A stretch of DNA of 64,000 bases from Cadophora sp. MPI-SDFR-AT-0126 (lineage: Eukaryota; Ascomycota; Leotiomycetes; Helotiales; Ploettnerulaceae), in contig JAGMVK010000002.1 of NCBI GenBank assembly GCA_020747065.1, forward strand, positions 2,418,001 to 2,482,000, given 5' to 3'. Shown piece by piece: positions 33,796 through 45,500 of the stretch (positions are counted from its first letter, which is position 1; every line of letters begins with the position of its first letter). The notes under the pieces are model-generated. The model searched no databases. It had not been told where the DNA came from and was given only the letters and a program-made list of their open reading frames with translations. The position numbers and the translations under genes were made by a program.

Positions 33796-34858
33796 TTTGG
33801 CGACTTCTATGCGAGGTAACAAGGTCAGTTGTGATTGAATGTGGGTGGGAGATGAAGGTACAAATGTAGATGGCCTTCGATGACATACCAAGACTGCGTG
33901 AGTTGCGTGATTTGAGAGTGGAAGGATCGAAGAGACACGTGCTGGCAACAAGGTCAGCTCGAAGCAGAAGGGGAAGCTTGTCTGGATCGAAGGCGACGAA
34001 GTCTAGAGAGATACTGTACGTACTTGTACTCTAGGCTTGGGAATTGTGCCGTGATGGAATGTCAACTTCTTTGGTTCGCTCAAGTATTCCAAGTCGTTCG
34101 GGTGTCGAGGAGGCATAGAGGAAGAGATGGAAAGGAGAACAGAGGAGGTTACCATTTACTTATAGCAGGAGCGCGGCAGGCAGCCTGCCTTAAGCGACCT
34201 TTGTCGCCGTCTCTTCCCTTCGATTTTGGAAAGAGCGACACGAACATTCATTCAGGAAACTTAGGGACGATGTAATTTTTCTTCTGAGCTCTTCTCAACC
34301 ACCATTCTCCTGCTTTTCTCCGCCACGTCATAGTCCAGAGTGTCCTCAACTTCCTGTTGCAGGCAAGTTCAGGTCAGCATTATTATTGAGTTGGATGAGT
34401 AGTTGATGTCTGTATCGTTCGTGACCGTCCGATGGCATCTTGAGCTGGCATTAGCCATAGTTTCAAATTTACCAACATCAACAAGTGGCTCGTTTTGTTG
34501 AATTAAAATTGCGAATCTGGAAGTAAACACTGTCCATCCGATTCCATCCTTGAAAGATCGAGAAGCTAGAATGACAGCGAAATAGAAATCTTGCCGAGTA
34601 TTCGAAATCTCTTCCAATAAATCCAATCAAATCAGGAACTTTCCAATAGCCTGTCCTAACTGATCTGCGACGAAGAGGTCACCGTCGTCGCTGGCATGCA
34701 GGGCAGGGGCTTGCTCGTTTACGCCTTGGCATTGGTTGCCTTGCTTATGGTTTGTCATCAGGTCGGCAACCTTCCTCTTCCATTGAGATATTACTCTATC
34801 CAACGGCCTTGATAGCAAGGCTCGGAATGAGATACAACATACCGAAAACTCGGCACCC
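33796..34858. other. Divergent intergenic region upstream of the F-box-like gene
   Basis: Carries likely 5' exons or leader of the unrecognised minus-strand gene (33800-34200, including an ATG frame MPPRHPNDLEYLSEPKKLTF at about 34114) and the promoter of the + strand F-box-like gene. A TATAAGTA on the minus strand lies near 34160. Nothing else seen. Confidence 0.4.
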
Positions 34859-36205
34859 ATGGCTGAAATTGCGCTCCCATTCGAGGTCAAGCGACTAATC
34901 TGTGATTATGTCGACCTTCCAACTATCAAATCCCTGCGTCTTGTATCGCAATCCTGGGCAGCCGTTGGAAGTGAACTACTCTTCCTCTCAACCTTCACTA
35001 TCAAGTCCTCTGCAACCGATATTTCCCGCCTGCTTGACATCGGCAGCCGTCCACAAGTCGCTCAACAAGCAGCGAAGACCATCCGCACTCTCAGCTTTTG
35101 GAGCAGCGACTGGGACATCATTTGCCTGCGCTCAATCCTCTGTTCTCGTCATGTGCACTTGAGCAACTATGAAGTTGTGGATTTCGTACCGAATCAGCAA
35201 GAATCAGAAGCTTTGGAGGAGTTAGACGCCCTAATCGAGCAGAGAAAACTCAATGTAATACGGGACGAAAGTATCGCCCTTCTCGCCCAAGCACTCAAAC
35301 ACGTGCCGCGCCTGCAAAAGCTCCATATATCATGTCCAAATCCATTCAAGCACCCCCTGTTACGCAAAGTCTGGGAAGAATATGATCTAGAGACCTACCG
35401 AAATCCTTCGTTCAGATTTGGGCCTCTCAGACTCCTCAAAATCTTGGTTGCAGCCAGAGATGCCGGGCTGGATATCAGGCACCTCCAGCACGAGCAGTTC
35501 AACAGCAACTACTTCTTCGATGAGACTAATAATTACGTCCCTTGGGACTTCTATCAGCACCTCCCTGCGCTTCGATCACTCAGTCTCGTTATCAACGACC
35601 TTCAAAGTGATCTCTCAACCCTCACAGTCTCCTTACACGGGGACACGGATACCGAATCGCCATCCCTCCCCTCTAGGAATACTATCTCCTTACCTCCAAC
35701 CCTACAGTCCCTCTCCATAAAATTCGAATCACTCAACCGCCTCTCCATCTCCTTCCTCCCTCCACCAACACCAGCGCTCAGCCTCAACTCCCTCTCCCTA
35801 ATCGGCACCTCCATCTCCCCAACCCTATTCCTAAATTTCCTCAACTCCCACATACCCTCCCTCCGCCACCTCTGCCTAGGCTCCGTCGAGCTTCAAACCG
35901 ACCAGCAAGACTACGACTGGCAAGTCTTCCTCTCCAACCTTCGAGACTCCCTCGGAAACCGACTCCAAAAGTTCCAACTCGCAGGCGTAATCAAGTCCCC
36001 AAATCCCAACGGACCGATCTGGATGTTCTGGCCTATCTACAGAACGGATGGTGACGGTGGTGATTGGGAAGAGCTACCACCGCCTGTGCAGCCGGCGAGG
36101 AATCCGAATGCGAGGGAGAGGACGAGGGAGATGGAGGGGTTTGCGATTGGGGGTGGAGAGTGGCCGATGAAGGATGAGGATGATATTTCGAATTTTGTAA
36201 CATGA
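34859..36205 (+). CDS. F-box-like / leucine-rich protein
   Basis: Likely substrate adaptor of an SCF ubiquitin ligase. The N terminus reads as an F-box: LPFEVKRLICDYVDLPTIKS followed by LRLVSQSWAAVGSELLF (residues about 6-45), the usual hydrophobic/acidic pattern for Skp1 binding. The rest contains leucine-rich segments (RLQKLHISCPNP, LPALRSLSLVINDLQ, LQSLSIKFESLN, SLRHLCLGSVEL) consistent with an irregular solenoid for target binding. It is a large fungal family often expanded in Pezizomycotina. Single exon, 448 aa. The C-terminal 50 residues are Gly/Pro/Glu-rich and probably disordered. The substrate cannot be inferred. Confidence 0.8.
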   Translation: MAEIALPFEVKRLICDYVDLPTIKSLRLVSQSWAAVGSELLFLSTFTIKSSATDISRLLDIGSRPQVAQQAAKTIRTLSFWSSDWDIICLRSILCSRHVHLSNYEVVDFVPNQQESEALEELDALIEQRKLNVIRDESIALLAQALKHVPRLQKLHISCPNPFKHPLLRKVWEEYDLETYRNPSFRFGPLRLLKILVAARDAGLDIRHLQHEQFNSNYFFDETNNYVPWDFYQHLPALRSLSLVINDLQSDLSTLTVSLHGDTDTESPSLPSRNTISLPPTLQSLSIKFESLNRLSISFLPPPTPALSLNSLSLIGTSISPTLFLNFLNSHIPSLRHLCLGSVELQTDQQDYDWQVFLSNLRDSLGNRLQKFQLAGVIKSPNPNGPIWMFWPIYRTDGDGGDWEELPPPVQPARNPNARERTREMEGFAIGGGEWPMKDEDDISNFVT

Positions 36206-37289
36206 ATATTCTCGTTCTTCGTGGAACATGGATTGCTAAGGGTATCTCGTGAGGCTCAGTCAAGAATGTAATAGACCATCGGAAGAGAAGGACTTAGTGT
36301 CACTTGGGGGGCGCTTGACGCTTTACTTTCTTGTTAGATGGAGAGATTTTCGGAAGATCAGAAACTCGACTTTGATTCACTGGAGGCTGGAACGAGGTTG
36401 GATGATTTTTCGACTTACTATCCACAAACCTCCGTCCTTGAGACATCAAATCACAAATCAAACCACACAGGTAACATCACAGTCAAATCCAAGAGACGCA
36501 AAAAGTCGTACCAGACCAGAAACCATGTTATACATTCATTAGCAACGCATCGCACGCAGTGCATAGCATCGTCTACTTTCCCCCTTTAACCCACTGACTA
36601 CCTCGAGAGACGAAGCTCTGTCCTGTCCGTCTCGGTACCTCAAACGCGGCTAGCACGAAGAACAAACAACCCAGCCCAGCTAAAGCTATCTCTCAGAACA
36701 GCAAACTCGGGAAGGAAACGAAAGGCCGTCGCAGTTGTAGTAGAATTTGCATATTGTACAGTGCAAGCTTTGCCACGCATCATCCTCTTGCATCGTCTTG
36801 CATTGTGTCGCATTAACCCCCTTGCGTGTCTATGAGTCGTTGCGATCCGAAATCGAACCCGAATCCGAATTTCGGTCCGAGAGTACATACAGCAGGACAC
36901 GGTAGCGACTTTATGTACATCATAGCCGTGCGTGTCCTGTCCTGTCCGCAGCAAAGGCAGCATTTTTAAAGAGTCTATCCGTTCGGTCGATCGATTATTC
37001 ATGTCGTCGTTTGCGCCGTGACTTTCCTTTCTCACTGCTAATCCAGCCTCCTCTCTGCTCTTTCAGTCAGCTCCCTCCGAGGGTATCGCGAAAATGCCCC
37101 TGTTCCATCCTTCCATCCATCCTTCCAATGCTGGCAAAACATGACCACGTAGTGTAATGTGAAAAATGCAAAGCACGATGCCGTGAATAAAGAACATAAG
37201 CAATCCTGGAAACACCGCAGTTTCCCATCCTTTCCTTAACTCCATACAATATATCGGTACAATAAGGGTATCACTTTTCGTCTTCGAGA
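36206..37289. other. Convergent intergenic region
   Basis: About 1.1 kb tail-to-tail between the F-box-like and Ser-rich genes. A short imperfect TTCCATCC/CCAT repeat lies at about 37101-37127. Open frames up to 131 codons are without family resemblance. Likely long 3' UTRs. Confidence 0.5.
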
Positions 37290-40261
37290 TCACTGATAGT
37301 GTCTCTGTTGGCCAGGATCAAGATCATTAGCGCTGGGTTGCAGTGACCTTCGATTTAGACTGGTCGTCCGTCCGATTTGGAGACTGCCTAGGCCGATGGA
37401 GGATTTTCGTTGCCCACGATCTTCAGCTAGTCGTCCTACCAGACTGTTGGTATCCCGCTCAGGAGTTGACCGGTCCAAGAATCTCCTGCCTCCAAGACTG
37501 GATACTGGTGGCGTGGGGGCTGGGATGCTGTTAGTCAAACTTGTAGTCTGGTAGTGTCTTCGAACTGGCAGAGAAGACTGGACCGCCTGAATCGACGAGG
37601 TTCGTTCCGGCAGGGGTTGTTGTGACGTGTACTCCCGTGGAGAGTTTCTGAGGCGGCCGACCTCAGTTGTTGCCCTAGATGGAGCACGAAATCTGATATC
37701 ATCCTCCTCTTCAGGTTCTTCCGTTCCGCCACGTCGGCTTCTGAGCAATAAAGAAGTACGGCGTCCTGCCATTGTAGACTGTGTAGGTGTTCCAGCTTCC
37801 GATGGAGCATAGCGAGGACTTGGCAATGCACTGGTGGCTAGCAGACTGCTTCGACGGGCCTCCAAACGACTCAAAGCCCTTGGACTGGACTTGACCCGAT
37901 TGAGGTCCGTAGGGACGAGCTGACGCTGCGTGTTGGTCGTTTCTATACTGGGGATCTCAATATCGCGGCTAGCAGGACGTGCCGCCGGTTGAGCAACGAC
38001 GGGAGGTGCAACCTCATTCTTTCCTTCAGAAAGAGCGAGACATAGTTCTGTCAAGCTTCGACACATGCTGTCGGCTTTTCGTCGGACCTGTCGATCAGAT
38101 ACAGACGAAGTGCCTCCGACGGTCGATTGAGAACTTGATATTGGACCTGGCTGTCCAGATGTGCCCATCATTGACGAAATAGCGAGAGCATCAGCTGCAG
38201 TAGCCTCTAGTGCTCGATAAATCTCTGGATCGAGGAGAGACTTGGACTTTGCCAACGCAGAGTGTAGAAGTGGATGGGTTTCGGGAGGGGTAGGTTCGGC
38301 GGAGGCTTCGACTGGCGAGATGCTGTTGCCACGGCCGCGCTGCTTCGGTGAGGAAGACATTGTAGTGACGGTGGTTGTAGCGGTTGGCGGACGGTCGTGG
38401 GATGCTCTCGACATTGCAGCACCAGATGTAGGTGGTAGCTTGCCAGTCAACTCTAGTCTGTGTATGCGCGATTTCAAGTCCTCCAATTCGTCCCACACCG
38501 TTGATGGCGCTGTTGTAGAAACCGTTGATTCCGTACCTTCCGCTGCACGAGGTGTCTCAGGCACCTCATGCATGTCCGTTGTGCGGGAGACTAGCGGAGA
38601 TGAGTTGTAAGTTCGAGGTGTCGTATATGATAGATTCGATTGGCGATAAGACGACCGTTGCGGCAGATTGGCTTCTGGTATCGATGGACGACGACCACTG
38701 TAGGATGGCTGTTCAGGAGATATCTCTCTGCCTCCTGTGCCCCTTGGTGTTGTAGGATTCGAGCGAGAATTGACCACGTTATATCTGCTTCTGTTCAAAT
38801 CCTCCAGGGCCGCAGGGCGATCCCTGCCCCCTGGTCGGTAGGTCAAAGCCTGAGCGATGCTTTCTTGTTCATCCATGGGGCGGGTACCATTGACAGAACT
38901 ATCGTTGTCGGAGCCGCGACGGCGAGATAGTGAGGGGTGATATGAGGTCGTGGAACTGGAGGGAGGAAGTGATGCGCGTTGCCCAAATCGAGACTAGGGA
39001 TTGTCAGTAAATGAGTTCAGCCACAAGCCGCTCATGGCTTCTGAGCTTAAAGACGCCAGTGTGAGGATCGTAGAAGGAATTAACGGGATTTGTAGCACGT
39101 AGTATGTAAAATGGAATCACGAACCTCGGGGAATTGTTGGAAGATCGATCCAGAGGGTGGTCTCGATCTGAGGCTATTCGCCCTGGCGGGCCCCTCGCCA
39201 GCATTCATGTTGCTCTTTGCCTGTAATTCCTCCTCGCGCGCAGCTCGCAGAAACAGATCGCTGCTCTCATCGCTGTTGTTCTCGTCCTGCTGTTCTGATT
39301 GCGACGGTGCGTGGTAGGTGTTTTCGCGCCCCTCCAGTGCGCGCAAGGTAGTGTCCTGGTCGTTGTACGATGTTCGTCGTGATGCCATCTCGGTGCTCTT
39401 GCGTTGGGAGGAAAGCTTGAAGCCCCGGATGGGTTTAATTAGTGGGCGTCCTGATACAGGCTCTGTTTGAGAGCGCGAGAGCGAGAGTCGTTGTTCTCGA
39501 GGTTGTGATTCGCGAGGCTGTTGTTGCTCGTCACCAGCGAGAACCTGGCCCAGGCCTTGCTGGTGGTGGTGCTGTTGTTCAGCCGAGTCCTGAAGCGCCG
39601 CCATTGATTGTTGCTTCTGCTGCTGCGTAACCCAGTTTGTCGTCGAGCTGTTCAGGTCAACTTCCACCGGCTGCTGCTGCTCGAAGAAATGCCCTCGATT
39701 CTGCGTTATCATGGACAAGGGCGGATATGATCCATGATTACTTTTTCCCGCTCTGCTCGCGCGAGGGTTGGTGGCCTGCTTCGGGGTCGCGCTCGCAGTG
39801 GAGGTCGCGTCATTTACTGGCACAGGTACCTGCGGGGATCGCACCAGCACTTCTGACTGTGTCGAGGGAAATGTGGATTGGCGATTCATTCGAGGGGCAT
39901 AATTGTGGTCTCCTCGAGGAGCAGAAGGAGCCGTAGATGTCGTCGTTAACTGTGCGCTACTTGCAGACTTGTTTCGAGTATGTTGCCCATGGCCGTGCTC
40001 TGGTGGAGATATGGGAGAGAGCCTCTCATCATCGTCGCTGCTGGCTTTAGTGTCGAATAATAAAGTTTTAGGGGACGGAGAGCCGTGCGCTGCTGAGTAG
40101 AGGTCAGTCTTCCTGTAAGTTGGTAACCGCGATGCTGTGAAGTCTCGCAGGGCATCTATGGGAATATCCATACTGGTGATGCCTTTGCGAAGAGACTCGG
40201 AGAGGGAGGAGGAGAATCTTTTGTGGTGATGGGCGTCCCCCCCAGTATTATTGCCAGCCAT
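37290..40261 (-). CDS. Large Ser/Arg/Gln-rich disordered protein with a short conserved-looking helix
   Basis: Function unknown to me. Two exons: 40261-39125 and 38993-37290, separated by a 131-nt GT-AG intron (acceptor AATCCCTAG), giving 946 aa. Almost entirely low complexity: Ser, Thr, Pro, Arg and Gln runs (QQQKQQ, EQQHHHQQGLGQ). Two regions look ordered: the N terminus (RKGITSMDIPIDALRDFTAS) and a helical block TVWDELEDLKSRIHRLELTG followed by KLPPTSGAAM. I recall the latter in a Pezizomycotina family often auto-annotated LPXTG-motif anchor protein, a mislabel since there is no signal peptide or sorting signal. Another helix (ALEATAADALAISSMMG ... CRSLTELCLALSEGKNE) follows. Could be a cytoskeletal or septal scaffold, but that is speculation. 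Confidence 0.82.
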
Positions 40262-41867
40262 GCTCCAGCTCTTCCCGTTGTGTGCGTTACAGTGTTCGCT
40301 CTAGATTATCAAAGCGCTGCTATCCCATGCAGGTCGAAGGATAAGTGGTAAGGTAAGGAACCATAGGGCAAGGTTACGGAGAACTGTATGTTGGGTTGGG
40401 AAACTCGCAAAGTCGAGTATCGTGGCAGGATGGCAGGGCAGGCTTCGATCCTATTGCATATTCTGGCAAGGGACCCCCATTTGGAGTGCAGTAGTTGAGA
40501 GCCTTCGAGGATTTACTTTGCTAACGGATTCCGTAGCGGCTTCACTTGTTTGTCTACTAAGTTAGACGTAAAGTCAACTTCTTCCCGGGCTGCGGGGATC
40601 CAGAAGGTTTGCTATTCTGCTGCCCGAGGATAAACCAAAAAGCAGTTCCATGGCTGTGATTGTCACTGCATAGGTTCTAACTGTCTCGGGACTATTGACA
40701 TCTCGTGCCATTCCTATTCTACTTTACTGGGTGGTAAATGCCCGAGGTACCGTTCCGACCAACCTCCTCACTTCCATAACCGTTTGCTATGATATGAAGT
40801 GTGACATGGGTCTGCATCCTGCAACAAACAGACACTTGCAGCAATTCCTATTGATTATTTTTGTGCGTGTCTTGAACTCTTTTCAGGGGTAAATGGGGTA
40901 CGAACAACTACATCATTTAGTGAGGACCTTGCATTAGAGTGGCTTTCTAACTTCCAACCAAAATTTAAGGGGACTCTGAAGGAGGGGCGGATCAGAAACC
41001 AACAGGTCTAGCAGCTGCAAGTGACAGGTGAGAGGGGAAGTTTCTGAGCCTCCAAGCCAAAGCCTCCCAAGTCTCGCATCACTACTCCGCAAAAACAAGC
41101 GGTGGACCACTGACCTCGAGTGTTCCGTCTCGGGACGATCGAACACGGCGAATGATAACACGGGATCTTATACAAGTAAGATGAGCTGCACATCGTTTTG
41201 CTGACGCTGCAAGAGATACAGCAAAGCCGTGATGAAGAACCCTAACCTGCAGCACTCAGAGACATCGTTCGTTGCATGTCTTACTTTTCCCGGGAACATG
41301 TGGTTGGATTAATGTTGCTGAAGAAGACTGCATCTGCATCTGCATCTGCATATCTGCATGATGGTGGCAGGGAAGAGGGGTTTCATATGTGCGCCCGCAT
41401 CTCAACCCGCTTTGTACTTCGCCACTACGCATGTACTTGTGCTAATGAACGGAATTTCTTGGGACGAAATACTCCGTACATTTTCAGACGACAAGGTTCG
41501 AGAAAAGAGATTAGACCGTCTGTTATACGGCTGCCAACAGAAAGCCAAGTGTAGCAAAATGCGACACGGCTCACGCGGCTCTAGGAGATTCTCGACCCAT
41601 TTCTGATACATAGTCACATGACCTGGTTACTGAATTGAGACAACCAACATAACTAAGAGCGAGATCTAAGCCCAAAAGCACTTCTTCTTCCTCTATCTCT
41701 CTATGCAAAACAAAAATAGTAGACAATTGAACCATTAAGCTATCTTAAAGGGTAAATCTTATTCTGGAAGTCTTATTTTCTTCTCCAATCATGCTCGAGA
41801 CCATTCTTTAACACGACTACCATGCTCTACATCCACAGAACTATTTTTAATCCAATTTATTGTCCTT
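40262..41867. other. Intergenic upstream of the Ser-rich gene
   Basis: About 1.6 kb. Contains the promoter/leader of the minus-strand Ser-rich gene. A hexanucleotide CTGCAT repeat (about 5 units, one interrupted) occurs at about 41328-41360. AT-rich near 41640-41870. No gene supported. Confidence 0.5.
41328..41360. repeat. CTGCAT hexanucleotide repeat
   Basis: Four consecutive CTGCAT units, then AT and a fifth unit. Non-coding, in the gap upstream of the Ser-rich gene. Confidence 0.75.
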
Positions 41868-42456
41868 TTAACCTCCCGGCATGTAAGACACAGCTATAGC
41901 CTCACAATGCGGCTTCACGGTAAAGCTACTACTATAAATATCTTCCTTTTGAGAAGGTGCCTTTCTCGTATAATGACAAAATCGACCCTCATTTGAGTAT
42001 ACCTTCCCGACAGGTACATCCACTGCTGGTTTATACTCCAGGAAGAGGGGAAAAGTTCCACAGAAGTATATACCCCAAGCAATCACCACCACCAAAGGAA
42101 CCCTCAACACACCAGCCAGAGTCCTCTCCTTACTCTCATAAATATCTTCCCTCTCCTCCTGGTGGCCCACCGAAGCAACCGCCGTCCAGCACCTCAGAAA
42201 CATTTCTATAATCCTCCACATCAGACTCTGGTGCATCCACGAAATACAACTGCATCATACAAGCCACCTCGTACATCTGGTACTTTGTAGGCTGTATGGG
42301 CCTAGTGTCATCGTTTCCGAGCTGCGATTCAGACGATGGACGTGACTGTGACGTGAGAAACCTATCGCCTGTGACGTTGACGAAGTTTGCGATCCAATTC
42401 CCTTCTACATTGGATGTGTAGTGTAACTGAGGTGTGGGGTAGTGCTCGATTATACT
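41868..42456 (-). pseudogene. Orphan coding-like fragment, two overlapping frames (possible gene remnant)
   Basis: Not recognised. Minus frame A is open from 42456 to 42136 and reads like real protein (LHYTSNVEGNWIANFVNVTG, QPTKYQMYEVACMMQLYFVD, APESDVEDYRNVSEVL) but has no ATG at its head. Minus frame B, 42236-41868, continues with KERTLAGVLRVPLVVVIAWG, a likely transmembrane helix, then a Cys-containing soluble tail ending at 41868. The switch between frames falls around a GGA-rich stretch (about 42150-42165) and no convincing intron joins them. So this is either a frameshifted remnant or an intron-containing gene whose 5' exon I could not find. It lies 60 bp past the stop of the Clr5-ankyrin gene on the same strand. 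Confidence 0.35.
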
Positions 42457-42515
42457 TCATGTTTGAGACGCTATCTTGATGAAGACACTTCACCGTAGAG
42501 ATTTCGGCAGCATTT

Positions 42516-45500
42516 CTAATCTTCTGTGCTCCTCACAGAGCCCGTCTCCGTGTCAACAAGTTCAAAGTACTTATCCCACATATCAGAGTCCACTTCTAGA
42601 CTCTGCCCGCCTTGGGGTAATGTACTTGAAAGTCCATCACCCTCCTGTGGAAATTCCGGGTCGAGCGTGGGCAGAATAGATGATGAGGCGAAAGTAGATT
42701 CACCCGCGCCGTATATGTCGGTAGAAGCGTCGTAGAAATAGTCGTTTTCGAAGCTGGTCATGCCGAGGGTTCCGTTTACATCCTCATCTGTGGAGACGCC
42801 CATGACCGTATAAACCTCATCTGAAGGTAGATTTTTGGTAGCACGATCATTAGCTGCAAGCGTTTGTGGAAAGGAGTCTTCCATAATGTGCCCCATGTCA
42901 TCGATATCGGACACTTGGCCTCCTAACAAAAGATCGAAATCTGGCATTTTCCCAAAACCCGTGTCCTGCTCAAGACTCTCCGCGAAGTCCGCTTGGTGCT
43001 CAATTTCCACAGCTTTACCATCATTTCTGTCCTTTTCCGTTTTGATCTCGTCTTGAATTATTTGCGCAATCACGAAATGATTCCCTGCGAAAGCCAAGTC
43101 CACAGCGCTCTCAGTAGGGCTTGCTCCAGCGTTCAGGAGCAATCGGACCATATCGAGGCGCCCCCATTCAGCAGCCCTTTCCAAGGCTGTCGTCCCTTCG
43201 ACTCCTGACGCCGCTACATTAGGATCGGCTCCTCTCTCCAACAAGAAGTGGGCCATCTTCAATTGACCGTACCACGCGGCCATTTGCAGAGCAGTCCATC
43301 CAGCTTTGTGATAAGACAACGCATTGATATCGGCTCCTCTGACAATTAGCATTTTAGCTATCTCAAGATGTCCACACCTTGCGGCACATTGTAGGGCTGT
43401 ACCGTTTATGTCCGCACCTCTCTCTAGCAAGAGATTGATGATCCCAAGATCCGGTGCCTCTAACACGGAGCTGCCAAAAGCCACTTGCAGCGCGTCCGAC
43501 GAGTTCACATCTGCTCCATTGTCCAAAAGCAACCTGATGACCTCTTCACTTTGCTGTTCACGGATGGCCCGTGTAAGCGCCATCGTAATGTTTTTCACAT
43601 TCGCCCCGTATTCAATCAACAATTTCAGCATTTGGACCACGAGAGACTCTCGATGAAAGGAACGTACCGCAGTCTCAAGTGCGGTTTTGACTTCTCCTCC
43701 TGCCCTTGGGCCTGCAGAATTGACGTCCGCACCAGCTTTCAAAAGAAGCCCCATGATGTCGATTTTGCCATAGAATGCAGCATTTTGAAGCGCAGTTCCG
43801 TAAACCTTTGTTGCAGGCTCTTTCGCACTTGCACCATGTTCCACCAATAGTCTAATCAGATCATCCCATTTGTCCCCATGGGGTGGCTCCGTGACCAACT
43901 GAAGAATAGATCCATGCTCAGGAAATAAGACATCTAGCCTTGCTCCCTGGAAGACTAGCTGGCGACAGATATCGAAAGCCCAAGCGTCTCCGGCTATCTG
44001 TAGAGCGAGCTTGTGGAATCGTGGGCCAGCGATATTGGGGTCTCCGCCAACAGCTATGAATACGCTTAAAATTTTCTCTGTCGCCAAAGTCTTCTCCTCT
44101 TGATATTGGAGATATAAGCTTGTCGTGGAAAAGTGTGTGGGAATTGTGGGAACAGCATCGAGCAAATGACAAGCATTGACACCTTCTGCAATAAGATCCT
44201 GGGCGCTTTGGATATCCCCATCTAAGCCGCACTTGTACATTTCGAGAACAAGATTCTGCTCAGGTACATGTGCTGTAGATGTCCTCAGAAATGAGACAAT
44301 GTCGCAATATCTAAGAGCCTCCGCAAATTCAAGGGCGTTTCTTCCATACTCATCAGGTGCGAGAGTCTTTAGATCCACTCCACGGCTCGGCAGCAGCAGC
44401 TGTACGACCCCTAGATGATGATTCTGTATAGCAGCAAATAGGGCTGTGCTCGGATGGTACCTAAGCACGGGACCTTCATACGATTCGTCGTCTTGCGTGG
44501 ATTGTACTCCAATTGCGTTGATATCAGCCCCAGCACTGATCAACATTTCGACAATTTTCGTGTTACCTGCTAGAGCTGCGTCTCGTAGTGGAGTCCATTT
44601 GTATTCCCCTGTGCGAAGAATTGCCCTGCCAGATTGTGTAGCCAGGAGAGCAGCCACAATATCTTTATCGCCGGAAAATGCAGCCTGCTGAAGCTCAGTG
44701 CGTAAAGGGCGAAAATATGGCCACTTGCCATCCGGGAAAAACGGCTGCAATATATCCTGACATTGTGCTCCATGGGCGAGTAACAAGTTGACAGAATGAA
44801 TATCCTGCTTTTCAACTGCATAACCGAGCAGTGATATTCCTCGGCCGTCGATGAAATTTGGATCAAACTTGGCAGAATAATCCAGAAACACCTGAAGGAG
44901 ATCTGAACCACCTCGTTCTACAGCTCGATAAATCGCTGGCAATCGAACTTTGTTGTTGGACCAATAGTTGAGTGCATCAACATCAGCACCTCTATTTAGA
45001 AGGAGACGAGCGGCGGTGGCAGTACGAGCCGCGCCAAGGTATGTCCTAGGACACTTCAGACCATAACCCCATTCTTGCCAAATGAACGTAGTATTGACAT
45101 CAAATCCTGTCTTCAGTATTTCCTCGACAATATCGTCAAAATCCAGCTCCAGCGCTCCATGTAGAATAGAACCCAATCTTCTTGCGATTAGCGCTTTACT
45201 GGAAGCGGCACGTACCAGAACACGGAAAGATTCCGACTTGCGCTCTTCTATGGCTATGCCGAGTAAGGTATCCCAGCAAGCTTGTATTGCTTGGAGCTCA
45301 ATAGCAAATATCCGTTTCAGAAAAGGATCTGATTGGGACGTGATCCATTCTAGTACCTGGTATTTCCCATTGAACGTAAAGAGGTTATTCGACGCAAAAT
45401 GTACCACAGATTTGAGAAATTCAAGGATCTCATTAGGAGCAAACAGCCTCTCTAGCTGATTTTCCAACTCCCAATCACCGAGACCCAGAGTAGACCGTTG

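Noticed and set aside
38242..38610. 122-codon + ORF inside the Ser-rich gene
   Set aside because: Antisense shadow of low-complexity coding sequence.
37290..38876. LPXTG cell-wall anchor reading of the Ser-rich protein
   Set aside because: No signal peptide, no C-terminal hydrophobic/basic sorting signal; the LPPTSG string is internal and the organism is a fungus.
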